14,397 nt of DNA from an uncultured Alphaproteobacteria bacterium. GTDB lineage: Bacteria > Pseudomonadota > Alphaproteobacteria > Puniceispirillales > Puniceispirillaceae. Numbering within the stretch: the stretch's first letter is position 1; the number at the start of each line of letters is the position of its first letter. The notes below the pieces were generated by a model that did no database searches, was not told the origin of the DNA, and worked only from the letters and a program-made list of their open reading frames with translations. This document shows, one piece after another, positions 8,022 to 14,384 of the stretch. Made by a program: the position numbers and the translations under genes. The stretch is from contig CAJWKB010000023.1 of the NCBI GenBank assembly GCA_913042065.1, forward strand, positions 1 to 14,397, in the 5' to 3' direction.

Positions 8022-9329
8022 ATGAAAGAGCAGAAATCTGTGTTGAAAGTCGGTATTGCCGGTCTTGGTGTTATTGGCAGTGAGGTGGCACGACAATTGA
8101 CTACACGAGGCGCGGCCGTTGGAATAGCGGCAGGGTCCGATTTGCAATTAATCGCGATATCTGCTCGGGACCGCAAGGCAGATCGGGGGTTTAATTCTTC
8201 GGCTATGATTTGGGTGGAGAATGCCGTGGATATGGCGGCGATTGATGAGCTTGATGTTGTCGTCGAGATGATTGGTGGCAGTGAAGGGGTAGCACTAGAC
8301 CTTGTGCGCGCAACCTTGGCCGCTGGCAAGCATGTGGTAACAGCGAATAAGGCGCTGCTAGCGCATCATGGCAGCGAACTTGCTGGGCTGGCTGAGGACA
8401 ATGATGTTGGGCTGTTATTTGAAGCGTCAGTGGCGGGTGGCATTCCGGTAATCAAGACACTTCGAGAGGGTTTGGCCGGCAATGAGTTCACTCGGATTTC
8501 TGGAATTCTGAATGGTACTTGCAATTACATTCTCACGCGTATGGAAAAAACTGGTGAGGCATTTGATGACGTGCTAGTTGATGCCCAAAAATTGGGCTAT
8601 GCTGAGGCTGAGCCATCATTTGATGTTGATGGTATTGACGCGGCGCACAAGCTAACGCTGCTGGGAGCAATAGCCTTTGGCCAAAAGCCGCATTTCGAAG
8701 CAGTGTCAGTAAAGGGAATTCGCGATGTTGCAGCGGTTGATTTTACCTACGCCAACAAACTTGGGTTTCGTATAAAGCTGGTCGGCGTTGCCGAACCCGG
8801 CATGGCCCCCCGTATGCAGACTTGTCTGTTGCCTTTGAACTGCCTATTAGCGAAAGTAAATGGCGTTTTGAACGCGGTAGAATTTCACGGCACACCGATT
8901 GGCGGCACACTGTCGATTGGTCCAGGAGCCGGCGCCGGGGCCACCGCCTCGGCTGTGCTGAGTGATTTGATTGATATTGGTAGGGGACGTATTACCCTGC
9001 CATTCGGTCGACCGGTAAACGAACTAGTGGAAGTTGATCCCAGAAGTCAGCGTAATGGCGAGGATACACCATTCTATGTACGGTTGATGGTTGTCGACCA
9101 GCCGGGGGTTCTGGCCGAAGTCACCAAGGTTTTGCAGACACACCGCATTTCGGTGGAGTCACTGTTGCAGCAAGGACGGTCGCCCGATGATGTGGTGCCA
9201 CTTGTGATGACAACACATGAAACAAGCAACGAGGTGCTTGGGGTGGCGCTGGCAGAGATTGAGAAGCTTGCCACAGTTCGCGCTAAGCCCGTGGCCATGC
9301 CAATCCTTCCAGATGAGGTGGAGGGCTAG
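8022..9329 (+). CDS. hom: Homoserine dehydrogenase
   Basis: This enzyme reduces aspartate semialdehyde to homoserine with NAD(P)H, the branch point to threonine and methionine. From the ATG at 8022 the protein has 435 residues, a normal monofunctional length. The N-terminal Rossmann domain has GLGVIG (14-19). TANKALLAHHG follows around 107-117. The catalytic domain shows SGILNGTCNYILTRM (about 160-174) and PSFDVDGIDAAHKL, with Asp206 and Lys210 as the family's proton-transfer residues. A C-terminal ACT domain (about 350-425; VVDQPGVLAEVTKVLQTH) suggests feedback regulation by an amino acid, usually threonine. GGA (8011-8013) lies 8 bases before the chosen ATG; the frame is open from a TTG at 7968, but that extension lacks family character. 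recJ starts on the base after its stop. Confidence 0.95.
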   Translation: MKEQKSVLKVGIAGLGVIGSEVARQLTTRGAAVGIAAGSDLQLIAISARDRKADRGFNSSAMIWVENAVDMAAIDELDVVVEMIGGSEGVALDLVRATLAAGKHVVTANKALLAHHGSELAGLAEDNDVGLLFEASVAGGIPVIKTLREGLAGNEFTRISGILNGTCNYILTRMEKTGEAFDDVLVDAQKLGYAEAEPSFDVDGIDAAHKLTLLGAIAFGQKPHFEAVSVKGIRDVAAVDFTYANKLGFRIKLVGVAEPGMAPRMQTCLLPLNCLLAKVNGVLNAVEFHGTPIGGTLSIGPGAGAGATASAVLSDLIDIGRGRITLPFGRPVNELVEVDPRSQRNGEDTPFYVRLMVVDQPGVLAEVTKVLQTHRISVESLLQQGRSPDDVVPLVMTTHETSNEVLGVALAEIEKLATVRAKPVAMPILPDEVEG

Positions 9330-11165
9330 GTGCAGGCTGACACCGCCTTTCTTGGAGTTGCATGCTCGGCGAGCGGCGCGCACTGGCAGGAAATCCCAAA
9401 ACGCGTGAATGACACAGATCTTGATCGGTTTGCCGGAGGTCTGGTGCAGCAGTTTAATGATTTGCCGCTGCCTATTGCTCGTATTTTGGCGGCGCGCGGT
9501 ATAACCGCCGAAACATTACCCGCTCATATCAACCCGAGATTGCGTGATTTGCTACCTGATCCCAGCAACTTTAAAGATATGGACCTGGCGACGGCGCGGC
9601 TGGCTGACTGCGTTGAGACTGGCCAGCCGATTGGGGTTTTTGGAGATTATGATGTCGATGGAGCGGCAGCGGCTGCGTTGCTAGTGATCGTAATGCGCGA
9701 GCTCGGTGTTGCCGTTGACGTGCATATCCCAGACCGTTTTTCCGAGGGCTATGGTCCAAATGAGAGGGCTTTGCTGGCGCTGAGAGAGAGTGGTGCACAG
9801 CTGTTGGTTACCGTAGATTGCGGAATAATGGCCCACGCGCCGTTAGCTGCGGTTGCGAGTGCTGGCATGGATGTGATCGTCATTGACCATCACATTGCTG
9901 GACCGGAATTACCGACAGCGCACAGCGTGATTAACCCGAACCGGATGGATGAGACGGGCGAGTACGGGACGCTCTGTGCCGCTGGTGTGTGTTTTATTGT
10001 TTTAGTAGGGATGATGCGCGAGTTGCGAGCCCGTCAGTTTTTCACAGATCAACGCCCACCGCCCGATCTAATGATGTGTCTTGATCTCGTAGCGCTAGCA
10101 ACAGTCTGCGATGTGGTGCCGCTTGTTGGATTGAACCGGGCGTTTGTAGCGCAGGGGCTGAAAATTATGGCAAAACGGCAGAACATTGGGCTTGCTAGTC
10201 TTGCCGATGCCGCCGGAATGAACGCTGCGCCAAATGCCTATGCGCTGGGTTTTTTATTAGGACCGCGGATCAATGCTGGCGGGCGGCTAGGCTCGTCACA
10301 GACGGGTGTACAGTTGCTGGCGACAAATGAAGCCGATGAGGCGGTTGGGTTGGCGGCGCGGCTTGAACAATTCAACCAAGAACGGCGTCAGATTGAAGAT
10401 GGCATCCGTCGGCAAGCAATTGACCGCGCCACAGATATGGCCGATGCAGCTGTTCTGGTTCTTGCAGACAGGCGATGGCATGAAGGGGTGATTGGCATTG
10501 TCGCTGGGCGTCTTCGCGAACGCTTTGGTAAGCCAGCTTGTGTCATAGCTCTTGGCGCTGATGGCATTGGCAAGGGATCGGGCCGCTCTGTTCCGGGATT
10601 TCGGCTTGGCAGCGCGATTATTGCAGCCCATCAGGCAGGAATTCTGCTGGGTGGCGGCGGGCATGATATGGCCGCTGGATTTTCGGTAGACGAGGCACAA
10701 ATCGGTGCTTTGCAGGAGTTTCTTGCCGAAAGAATGACGCAGGAACTCGCTGGAAAGTCACCGCGGCTGGTTCGGGAGGTGAGCGCGTTGCTGAGCTGCG
10801 CCGGGGTGCAGCCCGAGATCACTGACTGGATGGAGCGGTTTGGGCCATTTGGCAATGGTAATCCAGAGCCGCGTTTTGTTTTGCCGGATTGCCGCATCCA
10901 ATTAGCCAAACCGGTTGGCAGCGACGGTGCACATATATCGTGCAGGGTTGATGATGGCAGCGGAACAGTGCTCAACGCGATTGCCTTTCAAGCAGGTGGC
11001 GCTCCACTTGGCCAATTGTTGCAGGCAGCTGCTGATGGGCGCTATGTGCATATTTTGGGGCGGATCAGGCGTGATATATTTCGTGGTGGCAGAGCAATGC
11101 AAATTGAAATTGAAGATGCCGCTACACCGGCGCAAAGCATTTTTGGCGCAGGTAGCCACAGATAG
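9330..11165 (+). CDS. recJ: Single-stranded-DNA-specific exonuclease RecJ
   Basis: RecJ degrades single-stranded DNA 5' to 3' in recombination and in mismatch and base-excision repair. The product is 611 residues. The DHH phosphoesterase domain shows GDYDVDG (105-111), VDCG (162-165) and DHH (186-188), all metal-binding motifs. After them come LATVCDVVPLVGLNR and PRINAGGRLGS. The DHHA1 domain has GGGGHDMAAG (441-450), and an OB-fold-like C-terminus follows. The start is a GTG on the base after the hom stop, preceded by AGGTGGAGGG inside the end of hom. The N-terminal FLGVACSASGAHW resembles the start of alphaproteobacterial RecJ, so this start is preferred over internal ones. No frameshift or missing motif is seen. 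It is probably co-transcribed with hom. Confidence 0.95.
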   Translation: MQADTAFLGVACSASGAHWQEIPKRVNDTDLDRFAGGLVQQFNDLPLPIARILAARGITAETLPAHINPRLRDLLPDPSNFKDMDLATARLADCVETGQPIGVFGDYDVDGAAAAALLVIVMRELGVAVDVHIPDRFSEGYGPNERALLALRESGAQLLVTVDCGIMAHAPLAAVASAGMDVIVIDHHIAGPELPTAHSVINPNRMDETGEYGTLCAAGVCFIVLVGMMRELRARQFFTDQRPPPDLMMCLDLVALATVCDVVPLVGLNRAFVAQGLKIMAKRQNIGLASLADAAGMNAAPNAYALGFLLGPRINAGGRLGSSQTGVQLLATNEADEAVGLAARLEQFNQERRQIEDGIRRQAIDRATDMADAAVLVLADRRWHEGVIGIVAGRLRERFGKPACVIALGADGIGKGSGRSVPGFRLGSAIIAAHQAGILLGGGGHDMAAGFSVDEAQIGALQEFLAERMTQELAGKSPRLVREVSALLSCAGVQPEITDWMERFGPFGNGNPEPRFVLPDCRIQLAKPVGSDGAHISCRVDDGSGTVLNAIAFQAGGAPLGQLLQAAADGRYVHILGRIRRDIFRGGRAMQIEIEDAATPAQSIFGAGSHR

Positions 11166-11188
11166 GTAAAGATTACGTGAAAAGCAGC

Positions 11189-11217
11189 TTGATTTGCCTT
11201 ACAGAATTGACTAAACA
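11189..11217 (+). promoter_or_regulatory. Candidate promoter of tRNA-Glu
   Basis: TTGATT (11189-11194) and TAAACA (11212-11217) are separated by 17 bases, and the tRNA begins 18 bases after the -10 box. The -35 matches four of six consensus positions and the -10 three of six, so the call is tentative. Read-through from recJ is the alternative. Confidence 0.4.
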
Positions 11218-11234
11218 CTCCCTCGACGGTCTTC

Positions 11235-11310
<76 letters not shown>

Positions 11311-11352
11311 GTATCGCCTCTGACACCGTCTGGTTTTAGGGGTTCTTGTTGT

Positions 11353-11378
11353 CCGGACGCCTGCTTAGGCGGCACCGG
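11353..11378. repeat. Inverted repeat between tRNA-Glu and the dioxygenase gene
   Basis: An inner stem CGCCT/AGGCG with a GCTT loop (11358-11371) is stacked on an outer CCGG/CCGG pair (11353-11356, 11375-11378) with a small asymmetric internal loop. It lies 8 bases beyond the dioxygenase stop and 43 bases after the tRNA, where convergent transcripts should end. Neither side has a T-tract, so a terminator role is plausible but not shown. Confidence 0.4.
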
Positions 11379-11385
11379 CAGCGTC

Positions 11386-12387
11386 TTAGCCGTCGTAATT
11401 AATGCCGCCTTCGGACCGATGCCACAGCCGGTAGAGGTGACGTTTGGTTGCCGGATCGTCTCCATCCTCGAATTCGGATCGGTAGTGACCAAGCTCGCGG
11501 TTGTTCAGATACTGGACCTGTCCGCGCTCCAGCGGTGCTTCGATCCACAAGTCGGTTGATGATGTAACATCATCGACAGCACGCAACGCATCGACCAGCC
11601 CCGCATCCATCTCGGAGCCGTGAACCTGATAGCCCTTGCGGACGAGCGAGCTGTTGGCGCGGCACCGCAGCTTGCCGTTAGACCATGAAAAGAAAGGTGC
11701 AAAGGATGTCTTCGCCGCGCCCTCGGCATGTTCGGCCTGCCTGTCGAAATGCATTGGCTGGTAAAGGCGGCGCAGTTCGGCCGGATAGCGCGCCTCCATG
11801 CGTTCATGAACGGTGTATAGGCTGCAGAACCGGCTGAGGCCGCCGCTCTTCGCCGGATAGCGGCAAAGAAGGCCAACATAGTCTGGCACCCTCACGGCAA
11901 ATGCATTGTCGGTGTGGAATACCAGCTCGACATTAGTTGTGGAGCCGCGGACGCCATAGCCGTATTTACGGCCGGTGTCGGTCACGTCATAGATCATCGT
12001 GCCGTCCCATTTCTGGGCGACATTCGGTGCCATTAGCTGGCCAAGCGTCCAGTAGACGTCGACCATGTCTGTTATGTCGTAATCGTCCATTGGCAGCCTG
12101 TCGATCACGGCAAAGCCGATCCCGCGCTCGCAGATTTTATGGGCGGCCGCATAGGCCAATGTCAGTTCGGGGATATCGAATTGTTCCGGTCGTCGCAGCA
12201 GTGTAGGCAGCGGCTGGCGCTTCATGGCCGCCAGCATAGTGTGAACTTCCTCGCGGGCTTGAAGGCCGAGAGGGACTGTCCAGTCATCTTGTGACAGGTC
12301 TGTGGCGAGCCAGCCGCGTCCCGCCGCGCTCGGCAGATTGTCGAGATCATTGAACGCCTCGAAACTCAGATCGACGACACTTTCCAT
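11386..12387 (-). CDS. TauD/TfdA-type Fe(II)/2-oxoglutarate-dependent dioxygenase
   Basis: The protein has 333 residues and the jelly-roll dioxygenase signature. The iron ligands are HTD (His158, Asp160) and a distal His near 301 (RELGHYRS). An arginine cluster at 316-324 (KRHLYRLWHR) should bind 2-oxoglutarate. This layout resembles TauD, TfdA and gamma-butyrobetaine hydroxylase relatives, which hydroxylate small organic acids, sulfonates or betaines. The substrate here cannot be named. The ATG at 12387 is chosen because GGGAG (12398-12394) lies 6 bases upstream; the open frame continues to 12585, but that part lacks family character. It is a single gene transcribed toward the tRNA. No transporter or pathway partner is adjacent to suggest its substrate. 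Confidence 0.85.
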   Translation of the reverse strand: MESVVDLSFEAFNDLDNLPSAAGRGWLATDLSQDDWTVPLGLQAREEVHTMLAAMKRQPLPTLLRRPEQFDIPELTLAYAAAHKICERGIGFAVIDRLPMDDYDITDMVDVYWTLGQLMAPNVAQKWDGTMIYDVTDTGRKYGYGVRGSTTNVELVFHTDNAFAVRVPDYVGLLCRYPAKSGGLSRFCSLYTVHERMEARYPAELRRLYQPMHFDRQAEHAEGAAKTSFAPFFSWSNGKLRCRANSSLVRKGYQVHGSEMDAGLVDALRAVDDVTSSTDLWIEAPLERGQVQYLNNRELGHYRSEFEDGDDPATKRHLYRLWHRSEGGINYDG

Positions 12388-12442
12388 CAAATGCTCCCAG
12401 TCTATCACATCCTTCAGGTCAATCACCGGAAAAGGATGCCAG

Positions 12443-12458
12443 CAAAACGGGAGTTTTG
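12443..12458. repeat. Inverted repeat upstream of the dioxygenase gene
   Basis: CAAAAC (12443-12448) and GTTTTG (12453-12458) form a perfect 6-bp inverted repeat around GGGA, 56 bases before the dioxygenase start. Position and symmetry suit an operator. At this length, chance is also possible. Confidence 0.35.
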
Positions 12459-12470
12459 AAAGGATCCCCG

Positions 12471-12572
12471 CTATCGGGCCTTGCCAACATGCACCTCTTT
12501 CGTCGGGCTCAGCAGCAGCAGGCTGGCAAACAGCAAAGGGGCGCCCACCGAAAGGGCAATCATCAACCCCAT
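12471..12572 (-). CDS. Possible 33-residue membrane peptide
   Basis: This short frame encodes one hydrophobic segment (about 3-22, including GAPLLFASLLLLS) followed by a charged tail, TKEVHVGKAR. No family is recognised. The ATG at 12572 lacks a ribosome binding site; an in-frame ATG at 12563 has GGGG three to four bases upstream, too close to be good. The surrounding frame is open to 12848, but that part is antisense to the zinc-ribbon gene and is not coding. It points toward the dioxygenase gene 83 bases downstream and could be in one transcript with it. It may be a chance open frame. Confidence 0.3.
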   Translation of the reverse strand: MGLMIALSVGAPLLFASLLLLSPTKEVHVGKAR

Positions 12573-12710
12573 GTAAACAGTGCAATTATGGAAGCGTGGG
12601 TTTTCCTTTGGACGCCTGGTGTGGCACTTTCCATGATGGTATGTTGGATGCGCGCCGTTACTTGAAAGAACGGCTTGGCCCAAGATGGGGCCCATAATGG
12701 GACAGGAAGC

Positions 12711-12896
12711 ATGAGCGAAGAGGTACAGAAACCTGCAAGCGATTACAATGAAGAGGCAGCGCCGCATGTGATGCCGCGCTGTCCTGCATGCGGGCAGCCC
12801 GAACAGCTTATATGGGTTCACGGGCATGGCCAGTGTGCCCATTGTCATATGAATGTCATGCCATGCTGCGACGGGGCCGTCTGTGAGACGGGCTGA
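12711..12896 (+). CDS. Small cysteine-rich zinc-ribbon protein, unknown function
   Basis: The predicted protein has 61 residues. After an acidic N-terminus (about 1-20), CPACG (23-27) and CAHCH (41-45) form two CxxC pairs about 14 residues apart, the pattern of a four-Cys zinc ribbon. A third group, CC...C (about 51-57), with nearby histidines, could hold a second metal or a disulfide. The ATG at 12711 is preceded by AGGA (12704-12707), close but usable; the frame extends 12 codons upstream without a better signal. No function can be given. Zinc ribbons of this size often act as adaptors, metal-handling or nucleic-acid-binding proteins. The 32-residue membrane protein gene follows 83 bases later on the same strand. 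Confidence 0.65.
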   Translation: MSEEVQKPASDYNEEAAPHVMPRCPACGQPEQLIWVHGHGQCAHCHMNVMPCCDGAVCETG

Positions 12897-12905
12897 ACTG
12901 ACCTG

Positions 12906-12940
12906 CGACCTGATTTCATCTTGCGCCGCCTGTCAGGTCG
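12906..12940 (+). repeat. Inverted repeat after the zinc-ribbon gene
   Basis: CGACCTGA (12906-12913) and TCAGGTCG (12933-12940) are perfect 8-bp arms around a 19-base loop. The ascending arm starts 9 bases after the zinc-ribbon stop, and the descending arm ends directly at the candidate -10 region of the next small gene. There is no T-tract. It could be an attenuating or protective stem, or an operator for the downstream promoter. Confidence 0.4.
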
Positions 12941-12948
12941 GGTATAAC
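12921..12948 (+). promoter_or_regulatory. Candidate promoter of the 32-residue membrane protein
   Basis: TATAAC (12943-12948) is a good -10 box, matching five of six positions. A weak TTGCGC (12921-12926) sits 16 bases upstream. Transcription would start near 12955, about 25 bases before the ATG. The right arm of the inverted repeat lies within the spacer. Confidence 0.4.
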
Positions 12949-12979
12949 CGAAATACTCAATTACGCCTCGGGGAACATC

Positions 12980-13078
12980 ATGAATGCTAATGTCGGCTTG
13001 ATTCTGGTAATCGGTTTTCCGCTGGCACTGTGCCTTGCGATCTGGGTGTTTGGCAAGGTCTCCGTCCGCCCGGACTGA
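12980..13078 (+). CDS. 32-residue single-span membrane protein, unknown function
   Basis: This frame is too short for usual gene finders but has good signals: ATG at 12980, GGGGA (12970-12974) 5 bases upstream, and a candidate promoter just before. The peptide has a short N-terminus, one hydrophobic span (about 5-24: VGLILVIGFPLALCLAIWVF) and a basic tail, GKVSVRPD, suggesting an inner-membrane span with its C-terminus in the cytoplasm by the positive-inside rule. Small subunits of respiratory or transport complexes look like this, but no family is recognised. It ends 20 bases before the convergent Fe-S scaffold gene. Confidence 0.6.
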   Translation: MNANVGLILVIGFPLALCLAIWVFGKVSVRPD

Positions 13079-13086
13079 TCATTCTC

Positions 13087-13110
13087 GACCAAGGCGCGTC
13101 AGGCTTGGTC
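13087..13110. terminator. Hairpin between convergent genes (possible shared terminator)
   Basis: GACCAAG (13087-13093) pairs with CTTGGTC (13104-13110) over 7 bp with a 10-base loop. It lies between the 32-residue protein gene and the Fe-S scaffold gene and includes the scaffold's stop codon (13099-13101). There is no T-tract on either side. Its position at a convergent junction suggests transcript ending or end protection. Confidence 0.4.
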
Positions 13111-13512
13111 TGATAGCGCCTTGACACTGGCTTCAAAAGCCAGCGTCACGCATTTGTGCCGGTTCTTGATGTCTCGCACCGGCGCAAAAGCCCCCATCTC
13201 TTCGAGGATGTCTGCCTCGTCAGCGCCGGCGAGCCATGCCGCCAACGCGTCACGCATCTGTTCCAGGTCCTGCTGCCGACGCTGCGGCGCGATTTGTGTC
13301 AGCAATCCAGCGCCCGCTTCGCATAGCGCGCAGCCCCTGATGGCCGCACTCGCTGCGATGACGGTGCCATTTTCGATTTTCAGTCTGATATCCACCCGGT
13401 CGCCGCATGTCGGGTTCGACAAATTAGCTTCGTGGGTGTGGCCATCCAATGGTTCCATGCCACGCGTGGCACGTGCTAGGGTGAGAATGCGTTCCTGATA
13501 AATCTGGTCCAT
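13099..13512 (-). CDS. sufU: SufU/IscU-type iron-sulfur cluster assembly scaffold
   Basis: The 137-residue protein matches the NifU N-terminal/IscU fold in its SufU version. Expected ligands are present: Cys36 and Asp38 in NPTCGD, Cys61 in RGCALC and Cys121 in HKCVTLAFEA. SufU proteins bind zinc at these sites and accept persulfide sulfur from SufS; IscU proteins build [2Fe-2S] clusters. The CVTLAF ending and the long loop before it favour SufU. Unusually, Cys64 makes a CxxC at 61-64, where a non-cysteine residue is common. No sufS, sufB or sufD is next to it. The ATG at 13512 has no clear ribosome binding site. Function in Fe-S assembly follows from the family and is not proven here. Confidence 0.85.
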   Translation of the reverse strand: MDQIYQERILTLARATRGMEPLDGHTHEANLSNPTCGDRVDIRLKIENGTVIAASAAIRGCALCEAGAGLLTQIAPQRRQQDLEQMRDALAAWLAGADEADILEEMGAFAPVRDIKNRHKCVTLAFEASVKALSDQA

Positions 13513-13578
13513 GTCGTTCGGTTAGCAGGCCAGATACGCCGTGGTCAATGCGCCGAAATGTCCGAAGCTTTGGACCGT

Positions 13579-13710
13579 TTAGCTCGCGTTGATAATGAGG
13601 ATGGCCAAACCGGCGATTGCCGCCGCATAGGTGACCACAACAAGCCAGTGGACGTTGTGGTATTCATTTTCTGCCGGCACGTTGGCCGGACGTTCCTTTG
13701 TGTTACCCAT
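13579..13710 (-). CDS. 43-residue single-span membrane protein, unknown function
   Basis: From the ATG at 13710 the peptide has a polar N-terminus (1-20, ending ENEYHNVHW) and one hydrophobic span (about 22-41: WLVVVTYAAAIAGLAILII), and stops three residues later. The ATG is preceded by GGGGGAT on the minus strand, about 8 bases away, a strong ribosome binding site. The frame is open up to 13773, but the binding site fixes the start at 13710. I do not recognise the family; the layout resembles small accessory subunits of oxidases or transporters. It runs in the same direction as the Fe-S scaffold gene, 66 bases upstream of it, and divergently from mnhE. Confidence 0.6.
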   Translation of the reverse strand: MGNTKERPANVPAENEYHNVHWLVVVTYAAAIAGLAILIINAS

Positions 13711-13736
13711 GATGAAGATCCCCCGTTTATCCAATG

Positions 13737-13752
13737 ATGCCGTTACCGGCAT
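13737..13752 (-). promoter_or_regulatory. Hairpin in the leader of the 43-residue protein
   Basis: ATGCCG (13737-13742) and CGGCAT (13747-13752) form a perfect 6-bp inverted repeat around a 4-base loop, 26 bases upstream of the small membrane protein's start codon. It could be an operator or an RNA stem near the ribosome binding site. Which of these, if either, is not visible. Confidence 0.35.
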
Positions 13753-13823
13753 GAGCCATTGTCTTACAGTCATCCGTGCGACGTTTCAACAATCTGGAGG
13801 CCAACAAAATTGTTTGAATCGGA

Positions 13824-13852
13824 TTGAAGTGGTTTTGTGGCCGTTCTAGTAT
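13824..13852 (+). promoter_or_regulatory. Candidate promoter of mnhE
   Basis: TTGAAG (13824-13829) and TAGTAT (13847-13852) are spaced by 17 bases, each matching four of six sigma70 positions. Transcription would start near 13859, leaving a short leader of about 16 bases that still contains the GGGGAG ribosome binding site (13863-13868). If genuine, mnhE is the first gene of this Mrp transcript. Confidence 0.4.
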
Positions 13853-13874
13853 TCAGATGGTTGGGGAGACACTC

Positions 13875-14384
13875 GTGACGCGCTATTTCCGCACGTTCCT
13901 TTTATTCGCCGTACTGTTTGCCGCCTGGCTGCTGATGTCGGGGCACTATACGCCGTTGCTGATCACGCTCGGTGTGGTGAGCTGCGCGGGCGCGGCGCTT
14001 CTTGCCAACCGGATCGGTGGTACTGATGAAGAGGGGCTGCCGCTTCACGTCATGGCTCGGCTTCCGGCCTACCTCGCTTGGCTGGTCAAGGAAATCGTCA
14101 TGTCGAACATCGCCACCGGCACGCTGATTCTGTTTGGTCGGGCGCGGCCTGTGCTTTTTTGCACTCCGGCGACGCAGGCCACCGAGGCTGGCATCGTCAC
14201 CTATGCCAACTCGATCACGCTGACACCCGGCACGACGACGATCGAGGTCGATACCAGCACGGGTAGAACAGAGTTTCTGGTCCATGCCGTTGATCCGTCA
14301 TTTGCCGAGGATGTCGAAAGCGGCGATATGGACCGCCGTGTCACCTCGCTTGAGCCGGCCTCTTCTCCAGAGGGTGTGGCATGA
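13875..14384 (+). CDS. mnhE: Na+(K+)/H+ antiporter subunit E (MnhE/MrpE)
   Basis: MrpE is a small membrane subunit of the multisubunit Mrp antiporter, which exports Na+ in exchange for protons and is built from subunits A-G. The product is 169 residues, the usual length. Two membrane spans lie at about 5-22 and 26-44, with a further hydrophobic helix at about 60-82 (AYLAWLVKEIVMSN). The MrpE signature is YANSITLTPGTTTIEVD. The start is a GTG at 13875, with GGGGAG (13863-13868) 6 bases upstream; an in-frame ATG at 13857 lacks a site. Its stop overlaps the next gene's start. Subunits A-D are not upstream here, so they are probably elsewhere or absent. Confidence 0.9.
   Translation: MTRYFRTFLLFAVLFAAWLLMSGHYTPLLITLGVVSCAGAALLANRIGGTDEEGLPLHVMARLPAYLAWLVKEIVMSNIATGTLILFGRARPVLFCTPATQATEAGIVTYANSITLTPGTTTIEVDTSTGRTEFLVHAVDPSFAEDVESGDMDRRVTSLEPASSPEGVA

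Noticed and set aside
10296..10700. 134-codon minus-strand frame inside recJ
   Set aside because: It is entirely antisense to recJ, whose motifs are intact; it is an expected shadow of a GC-rich gene.
12388..12585. 66-residue N-terminal extension of the dioxygenase
   Set aside because: It has no dioxygenase character, and a strong GGGAG site precedes the internal ATG at 12387.
12588..12665. 25-codon hydrophobic plus-strand frame beginning MEAWVFLWTPG
   Set aside because: It is very short, has no ribosome binding site or stop-adjacent signals, and only chance hydrophobicity supports it.
12573..12848. Upstream part of the 125-codon minus-strand frame that ends at 12471
   Set aside because: It is antisense to the cysteine-rich gene at 12711-12896, has no start signal, and its composition is that of a shadow frame.
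13785..13818. TTCAACAAT ... ATTGTTTGAA inverted repeat between the 43-residue gene and mnhE
   Set aside because: The arms differ by one inserted base and are AT-rich, so chance is likely; it was not listed as a feature.
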